Assembly (NCBI GenBank): GCA_035296965.1
Contig: DATGZX010000298.1
Coordinates: 124,001 to 188,000, forward strand
Length of the DNA: 64,000 bases
Source: DATGZX01 sp035296965
GTDB lineage: Bacteria; Planctomycetota; Planctomycetia; Gemmatales; Gemmataceae
Direction: 5' to 3'
The translations under genes and the position numbers were made by a program. The first letter of the stretch is position 1; every line of letters begins with the position of its first letter. Under the pieces are notes generated by a model, which saw nothing but the letters and a program-made list of their open reading frames with translations, was not told where the DNA came from and did no database searches. This document shows positions 35,720 through 44,229 of the stretch, piece by piece.

Positions 35720-36229
35720 ATGGCACGAATTAGCTCGAAGAGTTTGGCAGCTAGCTACCTCACAGCGGTTGCCGGTTTCGTTTTCCTTGGGATGGCGTCG
35801 CCCGGCCGCGCGGAGGACGCGCAGGTAAAGGTCACGGTCGTGGTTATTCTTGCGACCGATAAAAACAAATCGGTCGATAAGCAACTCGAGTGCATTGCCA
35901 AGGAGGTCCAGAAGGCCGAACCGGGCTTGACTGGGTTTCGCTTGGAGAAGATTACTCGCCAGTCCCTCAAAATCGGCGAAAAGGAGAAGTTTCAGCTGGT
36001 CGATGACGAAGTGGCCACGATCCTGGTGCGCCATGGGCCCAACGAGAAGAACCGTGTTGGCCTCACGGTCAAGGCACCGCATCAGGGAAACGTCGTGTAC
36101 ACCACTTGCTGCGGCAAGTTTTTTCCCATTATGACACGCTATCAAACCATGAATGACGAACGTCTTATCATTGCGGTCCGCGTGCAGCCTTGCAAAGTGG
36201 AAGATGCCGACGAGAAGGAGAAACCCTGA
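35720..36229 (+). CDS. small secreted protein of unknown function
   Basis: 169 residues from the ATG at 35720; a TTG at 35705 is in frame. The signal peptide (SLAASYLTAVAGFVFLGMAS) is cleaved near GRAED. The mature part is a compact alpha/beta domain with VKVTVVVILATDKNKSVDKQ, GLTGFRLEKITRQSLKIGEK, ATILVRHGPNEKNRVGLTVK, and a C-terminal half with CC in VVYTTCCGKFFP. I do not recognise the family. It follows the anti-sigma gene by 58 bp and may be part of the same regulon. Confidence 0.65.
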   Translation: MARISSKSLAASYLTAVAGFVFLGMASPGRAEDAQVKVTVVVILATDKNKSVDKQLECIAKEVQKAEPGLTGFRLEKITRQSLKIGEKEKFQLVDDEVATILVRHGPNEKNRVGLTVKAPHQGNVVYTTCCGKFFPIMTRYQTMNDERLIIAVRVQPCKVEDADEKEKP

Positions 36230-36251
36230 ACGGTCTTGGCGCAGGCGTTTT

Positions 36252-39200
36252 TCACCTCGTGTTTGAGAGCGACTGAGCGTCGTCGACTTTATAGAGTCCG
36301 GTGTCGCGGTAGTAGGTGATTTTCTTGCCGATGATGTGGCTGCCCTCTTGTCCGCGCACGTCTTGCTTGTAGAGTTCCGCGAAGTTTCCTTTCACTCCTT
36401 CCAGGATTATCTGTTGCTTGCTCTCATCGTACTTGACGATGTCTGCGCGTCCGGAATACTTCTCTTCCTCAATAACTACTTTGTTGTAGGCCCTCATTTC
36501 TCGCTTGCTGGTGCCGTCTGGAAGTTTGTGGTTGAGGACCTCCAGCCGTTCACAGCTGATAAACATGCTTTCTTTGGGCGGGCGATCTTCATCAATCTTC
36601 AGATCGGGATCTTCAGTTGGAACATCGATGACGATGACCCGATCATAAAACGTGGCCATGCCGCGCTTGTTGTTGGCGGTCATTCTTGACTGAAAGCTCA
36701 CGTGAGTCAGCTTGTGCTGTTCGTCGCTTTTGGGACCGCCTTGGGGTTGGGGCCCTCCCTTGCGCTGGCCCTGGGTCGGCGCTCGCTGGTCCTTAGTCGG
36801 CGCCGCGGACCGATTGGGTGAAGGGGACAAATCGTTATCCTTTTGCCCCAACTGAAATATGCGTACCTTCCCCGGCCCAGCCACCTGTGCCTGGCTCTCT
36901 TCGGTATTCGGATCGTTGTCGACCGCGAGTTCACGACAGTCCATGCGTTTGTAGGAGCTGATCTTCCCATCTACCATGGTGGCATCTTCGACCCACACAT
37001 CTCGATCGCACAACAGTTTCTCCACTTTGGCTGGCGCAGCTTTCTTGTTTCCTTCGCGGAGAGAAACCATGTGATCCAGTACGACCTGCATATTCTGGCA
37101 CGCCAGGTGGCCTTCGTTTTGCTCCGCACGAATATTGCCGAAGTACTGAGCGTTCAGGCCGTCGAAATCCATTTTCTTTTCCCAGTTGACGGTCAGCTCT
37201 GCAGTTTGCGCGCTCTTGGTGCCGTCGAAGTTTGCGTTGCTCGGCATCTTCATGATGCCCATGCCATTCACCCACACCTTGTTCGACGTCTGATCGATGT
37301 GCACTTCCGGACCCAGGATGAAGATCTTGTCCATTTGCACCTGGGCATGGTCGCCGGTGACCGCCAGGATGTTGCCATCGACCTCGTGGGTCAGTTCAAG
37401 GGTCTCTCCGCGGATATCCACTCCTTTCTCTTCTGGAGTGGCCGGATCCTGGTGGACATGGACTCGGCCCTGGCACCAGAGTTTGTCCAGATCGTTCTTG
37501 GCTCCCGAGCGCAGCACATGCGCATCGATGCTACGTGCGGTAAGATCGATTGGCTGCTTGGGCTTTGCCGGCTCTGTTGGAGCCGAGGAAGCATCCTTTG
37601 TCGGCGAGCTACCATCCGCTTTCTTGGTTGACGCTCCAGTGCGCGGCTGGCCCAAGGGTGGTTGCGCCGGCGGCGTTTGAGATGGGCTCTCGTTGCTCGA
37701 CGGAGTTCCCTGAGTTTGAGCGATGGGCGGCGCGTCCTTGAACCAGACGACCAGATGCTCCGCATTATGCACGTTCATGTCCGGTCCGACCGACTTGATA
37801 TTGCCCGTCGCTTCGAGATGCTGGGGCTTACGCCCCTGTTGATCTTTGCTGGACGAATCGGCGGGGTCGGCGGGTTGCAGCCAGACCTTGAGCACATCGG
37901 CACGAAGTTCTTGCTGGTGTTCCGTGTCCACAAACGCGGCGTTGCCGATCAGCGTCAGCATGTCGTTCGCACCGTCCTTGGCATAGACGAGTCGCTGTTC
38001 CCAGCGCGCGGCCAGCGTGCGCTTGCCTGTTGCCTTGTCGAGCATGCGGATGACGCCTGTCCCCAAGGCCGTCGCCTGCTGGTTTCCCTTTAGATTGAGA
38101 AGCTGCAGCTCCGGCGCTTCGATCTCGTTGCCTTCCTTCAGGGCCCACATCCGGGGCGTGCCGCGCAAGGTGCTTAGGCTCTTGATTTTGTCGTAGAAAA
38201 AATCATCTCCACGCGCTTCCAGGACCTCCGCGTCGGAAGTCAGCACAACCTCCTGACCGGTAGCGCGCGCATTTTCGATGTCGAGCCCTTCCGACTCGGC
38301 ATTGGGCTGCTCCTTTGGATCTTTCTGCCCTTGCTCTTTGTTGGGTCGAAACTGCAGCTCCAGTCGATCGCATTGCAGGTGATCGATATTGCCTTCTGCT
38401 TCGTTGATGCGATCGACTGTGACCACGTTCTGGCGCGGGCCGGAAATCTTCGATTTGTCAAAGGTCGCGTGATGCGTGTGCAAATCGTAGCTGAACGGTC
38501 CCTGTGTTGAGATGACGACTTTTACTTTTTCCGGTTGGGCAGGCTCCTTGGTTGTCTTGGGCTTGGATTGGGCAGCGGGCTTTTGCGGATCCTCTTTTTT
38601 GTCCGATGCCAGAAAGCCGGAGCTTTTGTCCACCCAGAGGTTCATGTTCACGTCGCGGCGCAGCTCGATGCGATCGACCCCATTTGCAGAGTCGGACCTG
38701 TCCGCCTTTTGCGGAAGCGGCTGCCCAGGTTTGGCTGGTTTTGTCTCGGGCGTGAGGTAGACGTACATTTGCGTGCCGTCGATCGTCGTGGGATTGGGTT
38801 TGCTCTGCAGATCGATGAGACGCACGGTCTTGTCGGTCCAAATCAGGTGAAGAGACTCTTGGTAATAGAGGGGACCCTGGGTGAAAAGCGAGAGATCGTC
38901 GTCGCGTTGAGGCGTGCGCCGGTTGTTGATGACGTAAATCTCGTCGCGCAGCTCCGCCCGCACGATCTTGCGGTTGTTCATGTCTGTGATATTGCTGATG
39001 GGTTTGTCAAAAGTGAGGATTGCGTGCAGGCTCTGAACGGTGTTAATCTCGACGTCCTTGCCGTCTGCGCGGGGTTTGCCGAATATCGCCAGGCTGAACG
39101 GTTCCAGCAGGACCTTCCCGTCTGGTTGGATCTTGAAGTCGCCCGCTGCGAGAACCATGCCCTTCTTCTGTAGCTCCAGCTTGACTTTGTAGCCGAGCTC

Positions 39201-39431
39201 CTTGCAATCGTCGCCGAATGCCTGCCTCAGCTTTTGATCGGCGCTGGTTTCGCTCTGAGGCAGCGGTGGGGGCTCTGGGGCTTCGTTGTCCGCTATGAAT
39301 ATGGGCCGAAAATCGTCCGGCAACGGGGGCAGTCCATCGATGCCGCCCAGGAAATGGGCGTAAATGAGATACGCAACCGAAAACAGTCCAAAGCCGAGTG
39401 TCAGCAGCAATATGCGTTTGGGGGTCCACAC
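36252..39431 (-). CDS. large LptC/LptA-like (OstA-fold) envelope protein
   Basis: 1059 residues. One N-terminal membrane helix (ILLLTLGFGLFSVAYLIYAH) leaves the rest periplasmic. The body is a succession of beta-rich segments of the OstA type: VEINTVQSLHAILTFDKPIS, CDRLELQFRPNKEQ, MRVMLDKATGKRTLAARWEQ-like text, ELRADVLKVWLQPADP, DARSIDAHVLRSGAKNDL, DIRGETLELTHEVDGNILAV and CERLEVLNHKLPDG. Pro/Lys/Gln-rich linkers separate them. The gene is third in kdsD-kdsC-X, the position of lptC-lptA in proteobacteria, so a role in LPS transport as a fused LptC/LptA-like bridge is inferred. Size is far beyond E. coli LptA (185). Confidence 0.72.
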   Translation of the reverse strand: MWTPKRILLLTLGFGLFSVAYLIYAHFLGGIDGLPPLPDDFRPIFIADNEAPEPPPLPQSETSADQKLRQAFGDDCKELGYKVKLELQKKGMVLAAGDFKIQPDGKVLLEPFSLAIFGKPRADGKDVEINTVQSLHAILTFDKPISNITDMNNRKIVRAELRDEIYVINNRRTPQRDDDLSLFTQGPLYYQESLHLIWTDKTVRLIDLQSKPNPTTIDGTQMYVYLTPETKPAKPGQPLPQKADRSDSANGVDRIELRRDVNMNLWVDKSSGFLASDKKEDPQKPAAQSKPKTTKEPAQPEKVKVVISTQGPFSYDLHTHHATFDKSKISGPRQNVVTVDRINEAEGNIDHLQCDRLELQFRPNKEQGQKDPKEQPNAESEGLDIENARATGQEVVLTSDAEVLEARGDDFFYDKIKSLSTLRGTPRMWALKEGNEIEAPELQLLNLKGNQQATALGTGVIRMLDKATGKRTLAARWEQRLVYAKDGANDMLTLIGNAAFVDTEHQQELRADVLKVWLQPADPADSSSKDQQGRKPQHLEATGNIKSVGPDMNVHNAEHLVVWFKDAPPIAQTQGTPSSNESPSQTPPAQPPLGQPRTGASTKKADGSSPTKDASSAPTEPAKPKQPIDLTARSIDAHVLRSGAKNDLDKLWCQGRVHVHQDPATPEEKGVDIRGETLELTHEVDGNILAVTGDHAQVQMDKIFILGPEVHIDQTSNKVWVNGMGIMKMPSNANFDGTKSAQTAELTVNWEKKMDFDGLNAQYFGNIRAEQNEGHLACQNMQVVLDHMVSLREGNKKAAPAKVEKLLCDRDVWVEDATMVDGKISSYKRMDCRELAVDNDPNTEESQAQVAGPGKVRIFQLGQKDNDLSPSPNRSAAPTKDQRAPTQGQRKGGPQPQGGPKSDEQHKLTHVSFQSRMTANNKRGMATFYDRVIVIDVPTEDPDLKIDEDRPPKESMFISCERLEVLNHKLPDGTSKREMRAYNKVVIEEEKYSGRADIVKYDESKQQIILEGVKGNFAELYKQDVRGQEGSHIIGKKITYYRDTGLYKVDDAQSLSNTR

Positions 39432-39507
39432 GCTCAGGGCCTCTTTCTCTGTGGTTTAAGACTCATGCCCAAGTCTTTCCCGTCTTTGACCTCCCGGCAA
39501 TCGAAAA

Positions 39508-40062
39508 TCAACGATCGGGCAGTCTGGCTGCGCCAAAACGTTCCACAATCGGTTGCCACCTGTCCTGGCAGCGCAAGATAACCTCGATCACTTCCCGCAC
39601 CGCCCCATTGCCGCCGGTAGCGCGCGCGACGTAGTGCGCCTCTGCAAGCACTTCCGGACAGGCGTCCGCGACTGCGACGGCCAGTCCGCATGCTCGCAGG
39701 ACTGGTAAATCGGGTAGATCGTCACCGATGTAGCAGATCTGCTCTGGATGACGGCCGGTCTGGTTGACGACCTCGCGGAAGCCCTGCAACTTGTCCGTGG
39801 CTCCTTGCACCACCGGAGCAATGCCAAGTTCCCTGGCTCGGAGGTCGACAATGGGCGAGCTTCTGCCTGTAATGATCGCCGCCTGTTTGCCTGCCTGCTG
39901 CCACAGCTTGAGGCCTGAACCATCGCGGACATGGAACTGCTTCACTTCCGCGCCGCTGTCCGCATAAATGATTGCGCCTGGTGTCAGCACGCCGTCAACG
40001 TCCACGATGAGTAACTCGATCGCCATGCAGCGGCGTTGCAAAGGAACAGAGGATGTACTCAT
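39508..40062 (-). CDS. kdsC: 3-deoxy-D-manno-octulosonate 8-phosphate phosphatase
   Basis: 184 residues, the KdsC length. This HAD phosphatase has DVDGVLTPGAII (Asp21 nucleophile, Asp23), AAIITGRSSPIVDLRARELG (motif II Thr/Ser), GATDKLQGF (Lys) and YIGDDLPDLPVLRACGL (GDDxxD). It removes phosphate from Kdo-8-P in Kdo synthesis for LPS. The preceding gene is the arabinose-5-phosphate isomerase that feeds the same pathway (67 bp upstream). An internal ATG at 40026 is an alternative start. Confidence 0.93.
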   Translation of the reverse strand: MSTSSVPLQRRCMAIELLIVDVDGVLTPGAIIYADSGAEVKQFHVRDGSGLKLWQQAGKQAAIITGRSSPIVDLRARELGIAPVVQGATDKLQGFREVVNQTGRHPEQICYIGDDLPDLPVLRACGLAVAVADACPEVLAEAHYVARATGGNGAVREVIEVILRCQDRWQPIVERFGAARLPDR

Positions 40063-40129
40063 CGCTGTTTTGCCTGGATATGTGACCGATGAGCTTCTCC
40101 ACGACCCCCAGTGCAGATACGAAAATGGC

Positions 40130-41167
40130 TCAGGCCACCTGCCCCAAGCGGTCCGATTCTTCCATGGGTAGCAGCCCGATGACGTCCGTGATGTCGATCA
40201 GACCCATCGGCTTGTCGGCAGGATCGACCACGGGCAATTCGCTGATCCGGTGGAGGCGCAACAGCTCCAGGGCATCGACCGCGCGCGTGCCTTGCCGGAC
40301 CATGTGCGGGTTAGGGGTCATGACTTCCTTGATGGGACGATCAAGGGCGCTGTCGCGGCGCTGCTCGAACAAGCGTGCAAGATCGCTGTCGGTGAAGAGT
40401 CCAGTCAGACGCCCGGCTGGATCTGTCAAGATTACGGCCCCTGTGCGCCTGCCGCGCCGCTGCACTCGGGCGAAGACCTCGCGAACGGATTCCTGCTCGG
40501 AGGCCATGCGCAGGTCATCGCCGCGGCGCATGATGGCGTCTACCTTCATGAGCTTTCTCCCCAAGCTTCCGGCTGGATGGAAACGAGCAAAATCCTCGCG
40601 CGTGAATTCGCGCATCCGGCTGAGGACGAACGCTAGGGCATCGCCCACGGCGATCATGGCGGTCGTACTCGTGCTGGGTGCCAAACCGAGGGGACACACT
40701 TCCTCGATGGGACCGAGGATGATCGCGACGTCGGCTTCGCGGGCTAGCGTGCTCTGACCGTTGCTCGTGAGAGCGATGATTGCTGAGGCCAGGGAACGAA
40801 GAGGACCAAGCAGACGCAGGATCTCTTCGCTTTCTCCGCTGTGAGATAGTACGAGGATAACGTCGTTGGGATGGATCATTCCCAGGTCGCCATGCATTGC
40901 TCGCGTGGCGTCGAGTGCATAGGCTCTGGTTCCGGTTGAGTTCAGTGTGCCGGCGATCTTTTGACCGACGTCGGCCGATTTCCCAGTGCCGGTGACCGCG
41001 ACGCGGCCCGCGCACTGATAGACGAGATTGATCGCTTGAAGGAAGGAATCGGTTAGTCGGTCGGCGACTTGCTCGAGAGCGGCCGCTTCGCCACGGACGA
41101 TCTCACGGGCAAAATCGAGTCGATCAGCTTCTTGCCCGATGGGTAACGAACTGTGCACCTGCAGCAT
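40130..41167 (-). CDS. kdsD: D-arabinose-5-phosphate isomerase (KpsF/GutQ family)
   Basis: 345 residues from the ATG at 41167; the open frame to 41251 is discarded because the family starts at about this point. The N-terminal SIS domain has VAVTGTGKSADVGQKIAGTL and ILVLSHSGESEEILRLLGPL with the GTGKS and SHSGES signatures, plus STSTTAMIAVGDALA. Two C-terminal CBS domains follow (VDAIMRRGDDLRMASEQESV and VMTPNPHMVRQGTRAVDALE). It isomerises ribulose-5-P to arabinose-5-P for Kdo synthesis. First gene of the kdsD-kdsC-lptC/A-like operon. Confidence 0.93.
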   Translation of the reverse strand: MLQVHSSLPIGQEADRLDFAREIVRGEAAALEQVADRLTDSFLQAINLVYQCAGRVAVTGTGKSADVGQKIAGTLNSTGTRAYALDATRAMHGDLGMIHPNDVILVLSHSGESEEILRLLGPLRSLASAIIALTSNGQSTLAREADVAIILGPIEEVCPLGLAPSTSTTAMIAVGDALAFVLSRMREFTREDFARFHPAGSLGRKLMKVDAIMRRGDDLRMASEQESVREVFARVQRRGRRTGAVILTDPAGRLTGLFTDSDLARLFEQRRDSALDRPIKEVMTPNPHMVRQGTRAVDALELLRLHRISELPVVDPADKPMGLIDITDVIGLLPMEESDRLGQVA

Positions 41168-41620
41168 AATAGACGTCCTTGTCCTGCCGAACCGACCTTC
41201 TGCGCGTCGTGCGAGCGACGCCAAACCTCGGCCGGATCCTCCTAGGGCCAAAACAGGGCAACTATACCGGCAGTACCAAGAAAAGCAACGGGAGGCATCT
41301 CCTGAATCATTGCCCCTCTTTGCTCGCTGGTGGCAACGAGGCTAGTCATGCACCGCTCCCGCATTGGCCCAGCGGTCCCAGGCTGCGCAAATCTTCTATT
41401 CCGCCGCGGAGAATCGAGTCCGCTGCGGGCAAATCTGCCTCTTGTGCGCCGCCGGTTAAAATGGCAGCCAATATCCACGTCGGTAGCCCTGCAACATCTT
41501 TACCTGAGTTCTTTGCCTTTTGCCCCTTACCTTTTTACTTTAGTCAGTGGCACGGCGCTGTTATAGTCCTTGCCAATGCTCGGGAAGGCATCGAAAATCT
41601 TTCGCGAAGGAGAAACTGCT
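41168..41620. other. divergent intergenic region between kdsD and fae
   Basis: 452 bp with no protein-like ORF. It must contain the kdsD promoter and the fae promoter; a candidate for the latter is listed separately. Nothing else was recognised. Confidence 0.5.
41540..41567 (+). promoter_or_regulatory. candidate extended -10 promoter of fae
   Basis: TTAGTC at 41540-41545, a 16-bp spacer, then TATAGT at 41562-41567 preceded by TGT (extended -10 form). The expected start would give a leader of about 45 bases before the fae ATG. A visual match only; planctomycete promoters are poorly defined. Confidence 0.3.
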
Positions 41621-42115
41621 ATGTCCATGTTTGTCGGCGAAGCACTATGCGGCGAAGGGAACGAGGTGGCACATATCGATCTGCTGATCGGATCCAAGGA
41701 TGGCCCAGTGGGTACGGCGTTTGCCAACGCCTTGGCGGATCAGAAGCAGGGCCATTCCAACCTGTTGGCCGTGCTCGAGCCGAACCTCGTTTGCAAACCG
41801 GCGACAGTGCTCATCACGAAGGTGACTATCAAGGGAGCAAGGCAGGCAGTCCAGATGTTCGGCCCGGCTCAGAAGGCGGTTGCCAAGGCTGTGGCCGATA
41901 GTGTCGCGGCCAACGTGATTCCCAAGGATCAGGCGGAGAATCTCGTCATTATCTGCGGCGTCTTCATTCACTGGGACGCCAAGGACGATAGCAAGATCTA
42001 CCAGTACAACTACGACGCCACCAAGCTTTCCATCCAGCGTGCCATGCGCGGGGAACCCAAGATCGACGAGGTGCTGTCCCGCAGGGACACGGCGAAGCAT
42101 CCCTTTTACAAATAA
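41621..42115 (+). CDS. fae: formaldehyde-activating enzyme
   Basis: 164 residues from the ATG at 41621, with AGGAG seven bases upstream; the frame is open from 41570. Fae condenses formaldehyde with tetrahydromethanopterin. MFVGEALCGEGNEVAHIDLL carries His18 at the place of the catalytic His17, followed by IGSKDGPVGTAFANALADQK. The rest (HSNLLAVLEPNL, VCKPATVLITKVTIKG, MFGPAQKAVAKAVADSV, NLVIICGVFIHWDAKDD and YNYDATKLSIQRAM) matches the family throughout. mtdB follows 54 bp later, giving the first two steps of the H4MPT pathway in order. Confidence 0.96.
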   Translation: MSMFVGEALCGEGNEVAHIDLLIGSKDGPVGTAFANALADQKQGHSNLLAVLEPNLVCKPATVLITKVTIKGARQAVQMFGPAQKAVAKAVADSVAANVIPKDQAENLVIICGVFIHWDAKDDSKIYQYNYDATKLSIQRAMRGEPKIDEVLSRRDTAKHPFYK

Positions 42116-42129
42116 CCTTGCGAATGGAA

Positions 42130-42160
42130 AGGCGAGCGGAGGACGGCCTTTCGCTCGCCT
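42130..42160 (+). promoter_or_regulatory. hairpin in the fae-mtdB spacer
   Basis: Perfect 9-bp inverted repeat AGGCGAGCG (42130-42138) and CGCTCGCCT (42152-42160) with a 13-base loop that contains GGAGG-like bases. It ends ten bases before the mtdB GTG, which has no other ribosome-binding site nearby. It could end part of the fae transcripts or affect mtdB translation. Confidence 0.5.
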
Positions 42161-42169
42161 ACAATTATC

Positions 42170-43045
42170 GTGGAAAAACGAAAGATCCTCATCCAGATCG
42201 ACAGCGATCCGCAGCCAAGCGTTTTTGACCGGATCGTGGCGATCGACTCCGGCGCAGATGAAGTATTCAGCTACGGCAGCGTCGAGCCGGAGCACGTCCG
42301 CACGATCGTTCACGGGGCGATCTTCACACGCAGGCCCAAGGATTTGAAGCGGACTGCCCTGTTCATCGGCGGCACCAACGTCGCCAAGGGCGAGCGCTTG
42401 CTACAAGAAGCCGGCAAAAGCTTGATTCCACAATTTGGGCTGCGTGTTTCCATTCTTTTCGACGCCAACGGAGCGAACACGACGGCCGTGGCAGCGGTCC
42501 GCGCCGCCGCCCGGCACCTGCCGCTCCAGGGCGTTCGCTGTTTACTGCTGGGAGGCACTGGACCGGTCGGCCAGCGCGCAGCCCGGCTACTGGCTTTGCA
42601 GGATGCCGAAGTCCGGATCAGTTCGCGGGATCTCGCCCGGGCAGCAAGCGTATGTGCGGAAATCCGGGGCAGGGTCGCCGGGGGCCGCCTCGTACCGGTG
42701 CAGGCGTTGACGACGGAACAGTTGACAGCGTCTTTGCAAGATTGCGAGTTGGTTATGGCAACGGGAGCCGCTGGCGTCCAGTTGCTCTCCGCCGCTACCC
42801 GAAAGGAAGCCTCGAACTTGCGCGTTGCCATTGATCTGAACGCGGTGCCTCCGCTTGGCATTGCAGGAGTGGAGGTGACGGATAAAGGCGTCGAGCGCGA
42901 CGGCGTTATTTGCTACGGAGCTATCGGCGTGGGCGATACCAAAATGAAAATCCACCGCGCCGCGATCGCGCGCTTGTTCGAGAGCAACGACCAGGTCTTG
43001 GACGCCGAAGAGATTTACGAACTGGCGAGCACTCTGACTCTGTAG
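42170..43045 (+). CDS. mtdB: methylene-tetrahydromethanopterin dehydrogenase
   Basis: 291 residues from a GTG at 42170. MtdB oxidises methylene-H4MPT to methenyl-H4MPT with NAD(P)+. MtdB/MtdA-family text includes KRKILIQIDSDPQPSVFDRI (opening), VAIDSGADEVFSYGSVEPEH, HGAIFTRRPKDLKRTALFIG, GTNVAKGERLL and FGLRVSILFDANGANTTAVA. The Rossmann loop is LLLGGTGPVGQRAARLLA, followed by VISSRDL-like ARISSRDL and ATGAAGVQLL. It directly follows fae. Function is confident; cofactor preference (NAD or NADP) is not readable. Confidence 0.93.
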   Translation: MEKRKILIQIDSDPQPSVFDRIVAIDSGADEVFSYGSVEPEHVRTIVHGAIFTRRPKDLKRTALFIGGTNVAKGERLLQEAGKSLIPQFGLRVSILFDANGANTTAVAAVRAAARHLPLQGVRCLLLGGTGPVGQRAARLLALQDAEVRISSRDLARAASVCAEIRGRVAGGRLVPVQALTTEQLTASLQDCELVMATGAAGVQLLSAATRKEASNLRVAIDLNAVPPLGIAGVEVTDKGVERDGVICYGAIGVGDTKMKIHRAAIARLFESNDQVLDAEEIYELASTLTL

Positions 43046-43054
43046 CAATAAAGG

Positions 43055-43099
43055 GTTGGGTGCCTATTCAGATCCCTTGGATCGGAATAGGCTCTCGAC
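43055..43099 (+). repeat. imperfect palindrome directly after mtdB
   Basis: 45-bp inverted repeat with core TATTCAGATCC-CTT-GGATCGGAATA; about four mismatches between arms. It is related to the better-preserved copy at 44133-44177; the shared downstream bases (TTTGATCCGTC) also match. It starts 10 bp after the mtdB stop, so it may serve as a terminator. Confidence 0.7.
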
Positions 43100-43294
43100 A
43101 CGTTTGATCCGTCTCCCGCGCCGGGCAGTGTGCCATTCGTTTCTGACACCTTTTTCAACCATGCGATTCTGGCAGTCAGGGAGCGAAAAGGAAGGAAGTC
43201 GTTCACTTCATCGCCGGGTGTCCACTACGACTATCACTTGAGTTCTTTTCGAGTAGAATTAGGCAATCAAGTCCTTTCGCCTGCGGAGGTCGCC

Positions 43295-43627
43295 GTGAGT
43301 CGAGAAATGATCGAGGTGCTGGGAACAGTGCGACCCGACGGCAGCTTGGCCCTGGATGAAAAGGTGGGCCTGCCCGCTGGGCGAGTCCACGTCACCGTGC
43401 GCACGTGCCACGAATCGGAGAAACCCGATCTAGTCCGTCTCGGCGTCCTGATGGAACGCGTCTGGGCGAACCAAAAAGCCCGTGGCCATGTTCCCAGGAG
43501 TAGGGAAGAGATCGACGCCGAGATGAACAAGCTGCGCGAAGAGGCGGATGAAGAGATGCATGCGGTGGAACGCCTGCACGAGGGGTGCCAGTCTGCCGGC
43601 GAGCAATCTCCGGAGCAGGCGGAATAG
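43295..43627 (+). CDS. antitoxin-like protein of a VapBC-type pair
   Basis: 110 residues from a GTG at 43295; GGAGG lies five bases upstream. The start MSREMIEVLGTVRPDGSLAL with LDEKVGLPAGRVHVTVR is an AbrB/SpoVT-like swapped-hairpin or DUF-type opening found in antitoxins of planctomycetes and cyanobacteria. A charged helix (REEIDAEMNKLREEADEEMH) follows, which would bind the toxin. The stop overlaps the toxin start by one base. Antitoxin role is inferred from coupling to a PIN protein. Confidence 0.72.
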   Translation: MSREMIEVLGTVRPDGSLALDEKVGLPAGRVHVTVRTCHESEKPDLVRLGVLMERVWANQKARGHVPRSREEIDAEMNKLREEADEEMHAVERLHEGCQSAGEQSPEQAE

Positions 43628-44025
43628 TGGTATTTCTCGACGCCAATCCAGTGATCTACTTTGTCGAGCAAACTCCGACCTGGGGGCCGAAGGCGAAGGC
43701 GCGTATCATGGCCTTGCTCGCCGCGGGTGAGCAATTAGCAGTGACGGATATTGTGCGAATGGAGTGCCTGGTCGGGCCGCTCAAGCCAGGGGATCTCCAA
43801 ATTGAGAGTGACTTCCGCACCTTCTTTACATCCCACGACGTCCGGGTCTTGCCAATCGTAGCGGCGGTATGTGAAAGAGCAGCGCGAATTCGAACCACGC
43901 ACGGATTTAAGCCGCTCGATTCCTTGCATCTGGCTGCCGCGGTCGAACACGGCTGCACGCTGTTCCTTACCAACGACAAACGATCGAGTTCCTTCCCAGA
44001 TATTCCCGTTGAAGTGTTGTCATGA
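43627..44025 (+). CDS. PIN-domain ribonuclease toxin (VapC-like)
   Basis: 132 residues from a GTG at 43627, one base overlapping the antitoxin stop. PIN acidic residues are all present: VFLDANPVIYFVEQ (Asp5), DIVRMECLVGPL (Glu46), PLDSLHLAAAVEHG (Asp98) and FLTNDKR (Asp117). VapC toxins cleave tRNA or rRNA when released from their antitoxin. Length is typical. The module is flanked by two related palindromes about 0.2 kb upstream and 0.1 kb downstream. Confidence 0.88.
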   Translation: MVFLDANPVIYFVEQTPTWGPKAKARIMALLAAGEQLAVTDIVRMECLVGPLKPGDLQIESDFRTFFTSHDVRVLPIVAAVCERAARIRTTHGFKPLDSLHLAAAVEHGCTLFLTNDKRSSSFPDIPVEVLS

Positions 44026-44132
44026 ACAACTCATCGACCGTCCCGCTCCGGTATTGCCAAGTAGGAGAACGAACTTCATCCTCTTTTTTCCTCCCTTTTT
44101 CTCACGGGACATCGTGTCCTGAAAAACAAGGC

Positions 44133-44177
44133 GTCGGGAGTTTATTCCGATCCCTCGGATCGGAATAGACTCCCGAC
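44133..44177 (+). repeat. near-perfect palindrome after the VapBC-like module
   Basis: 45 bp; 21-base arms GTCGGGAGTTTATTCCGATC and its complement with one mismatch, 3-base loop CTC. The related but more degraded copy lies at 43055-43099. Confidence 0.8.
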
Positions 44178-44229
44178 CCCTTTGATCCGTCCTATTTGTC
44201 CTGTCCCAAACGATAGGCGATAACTAATT

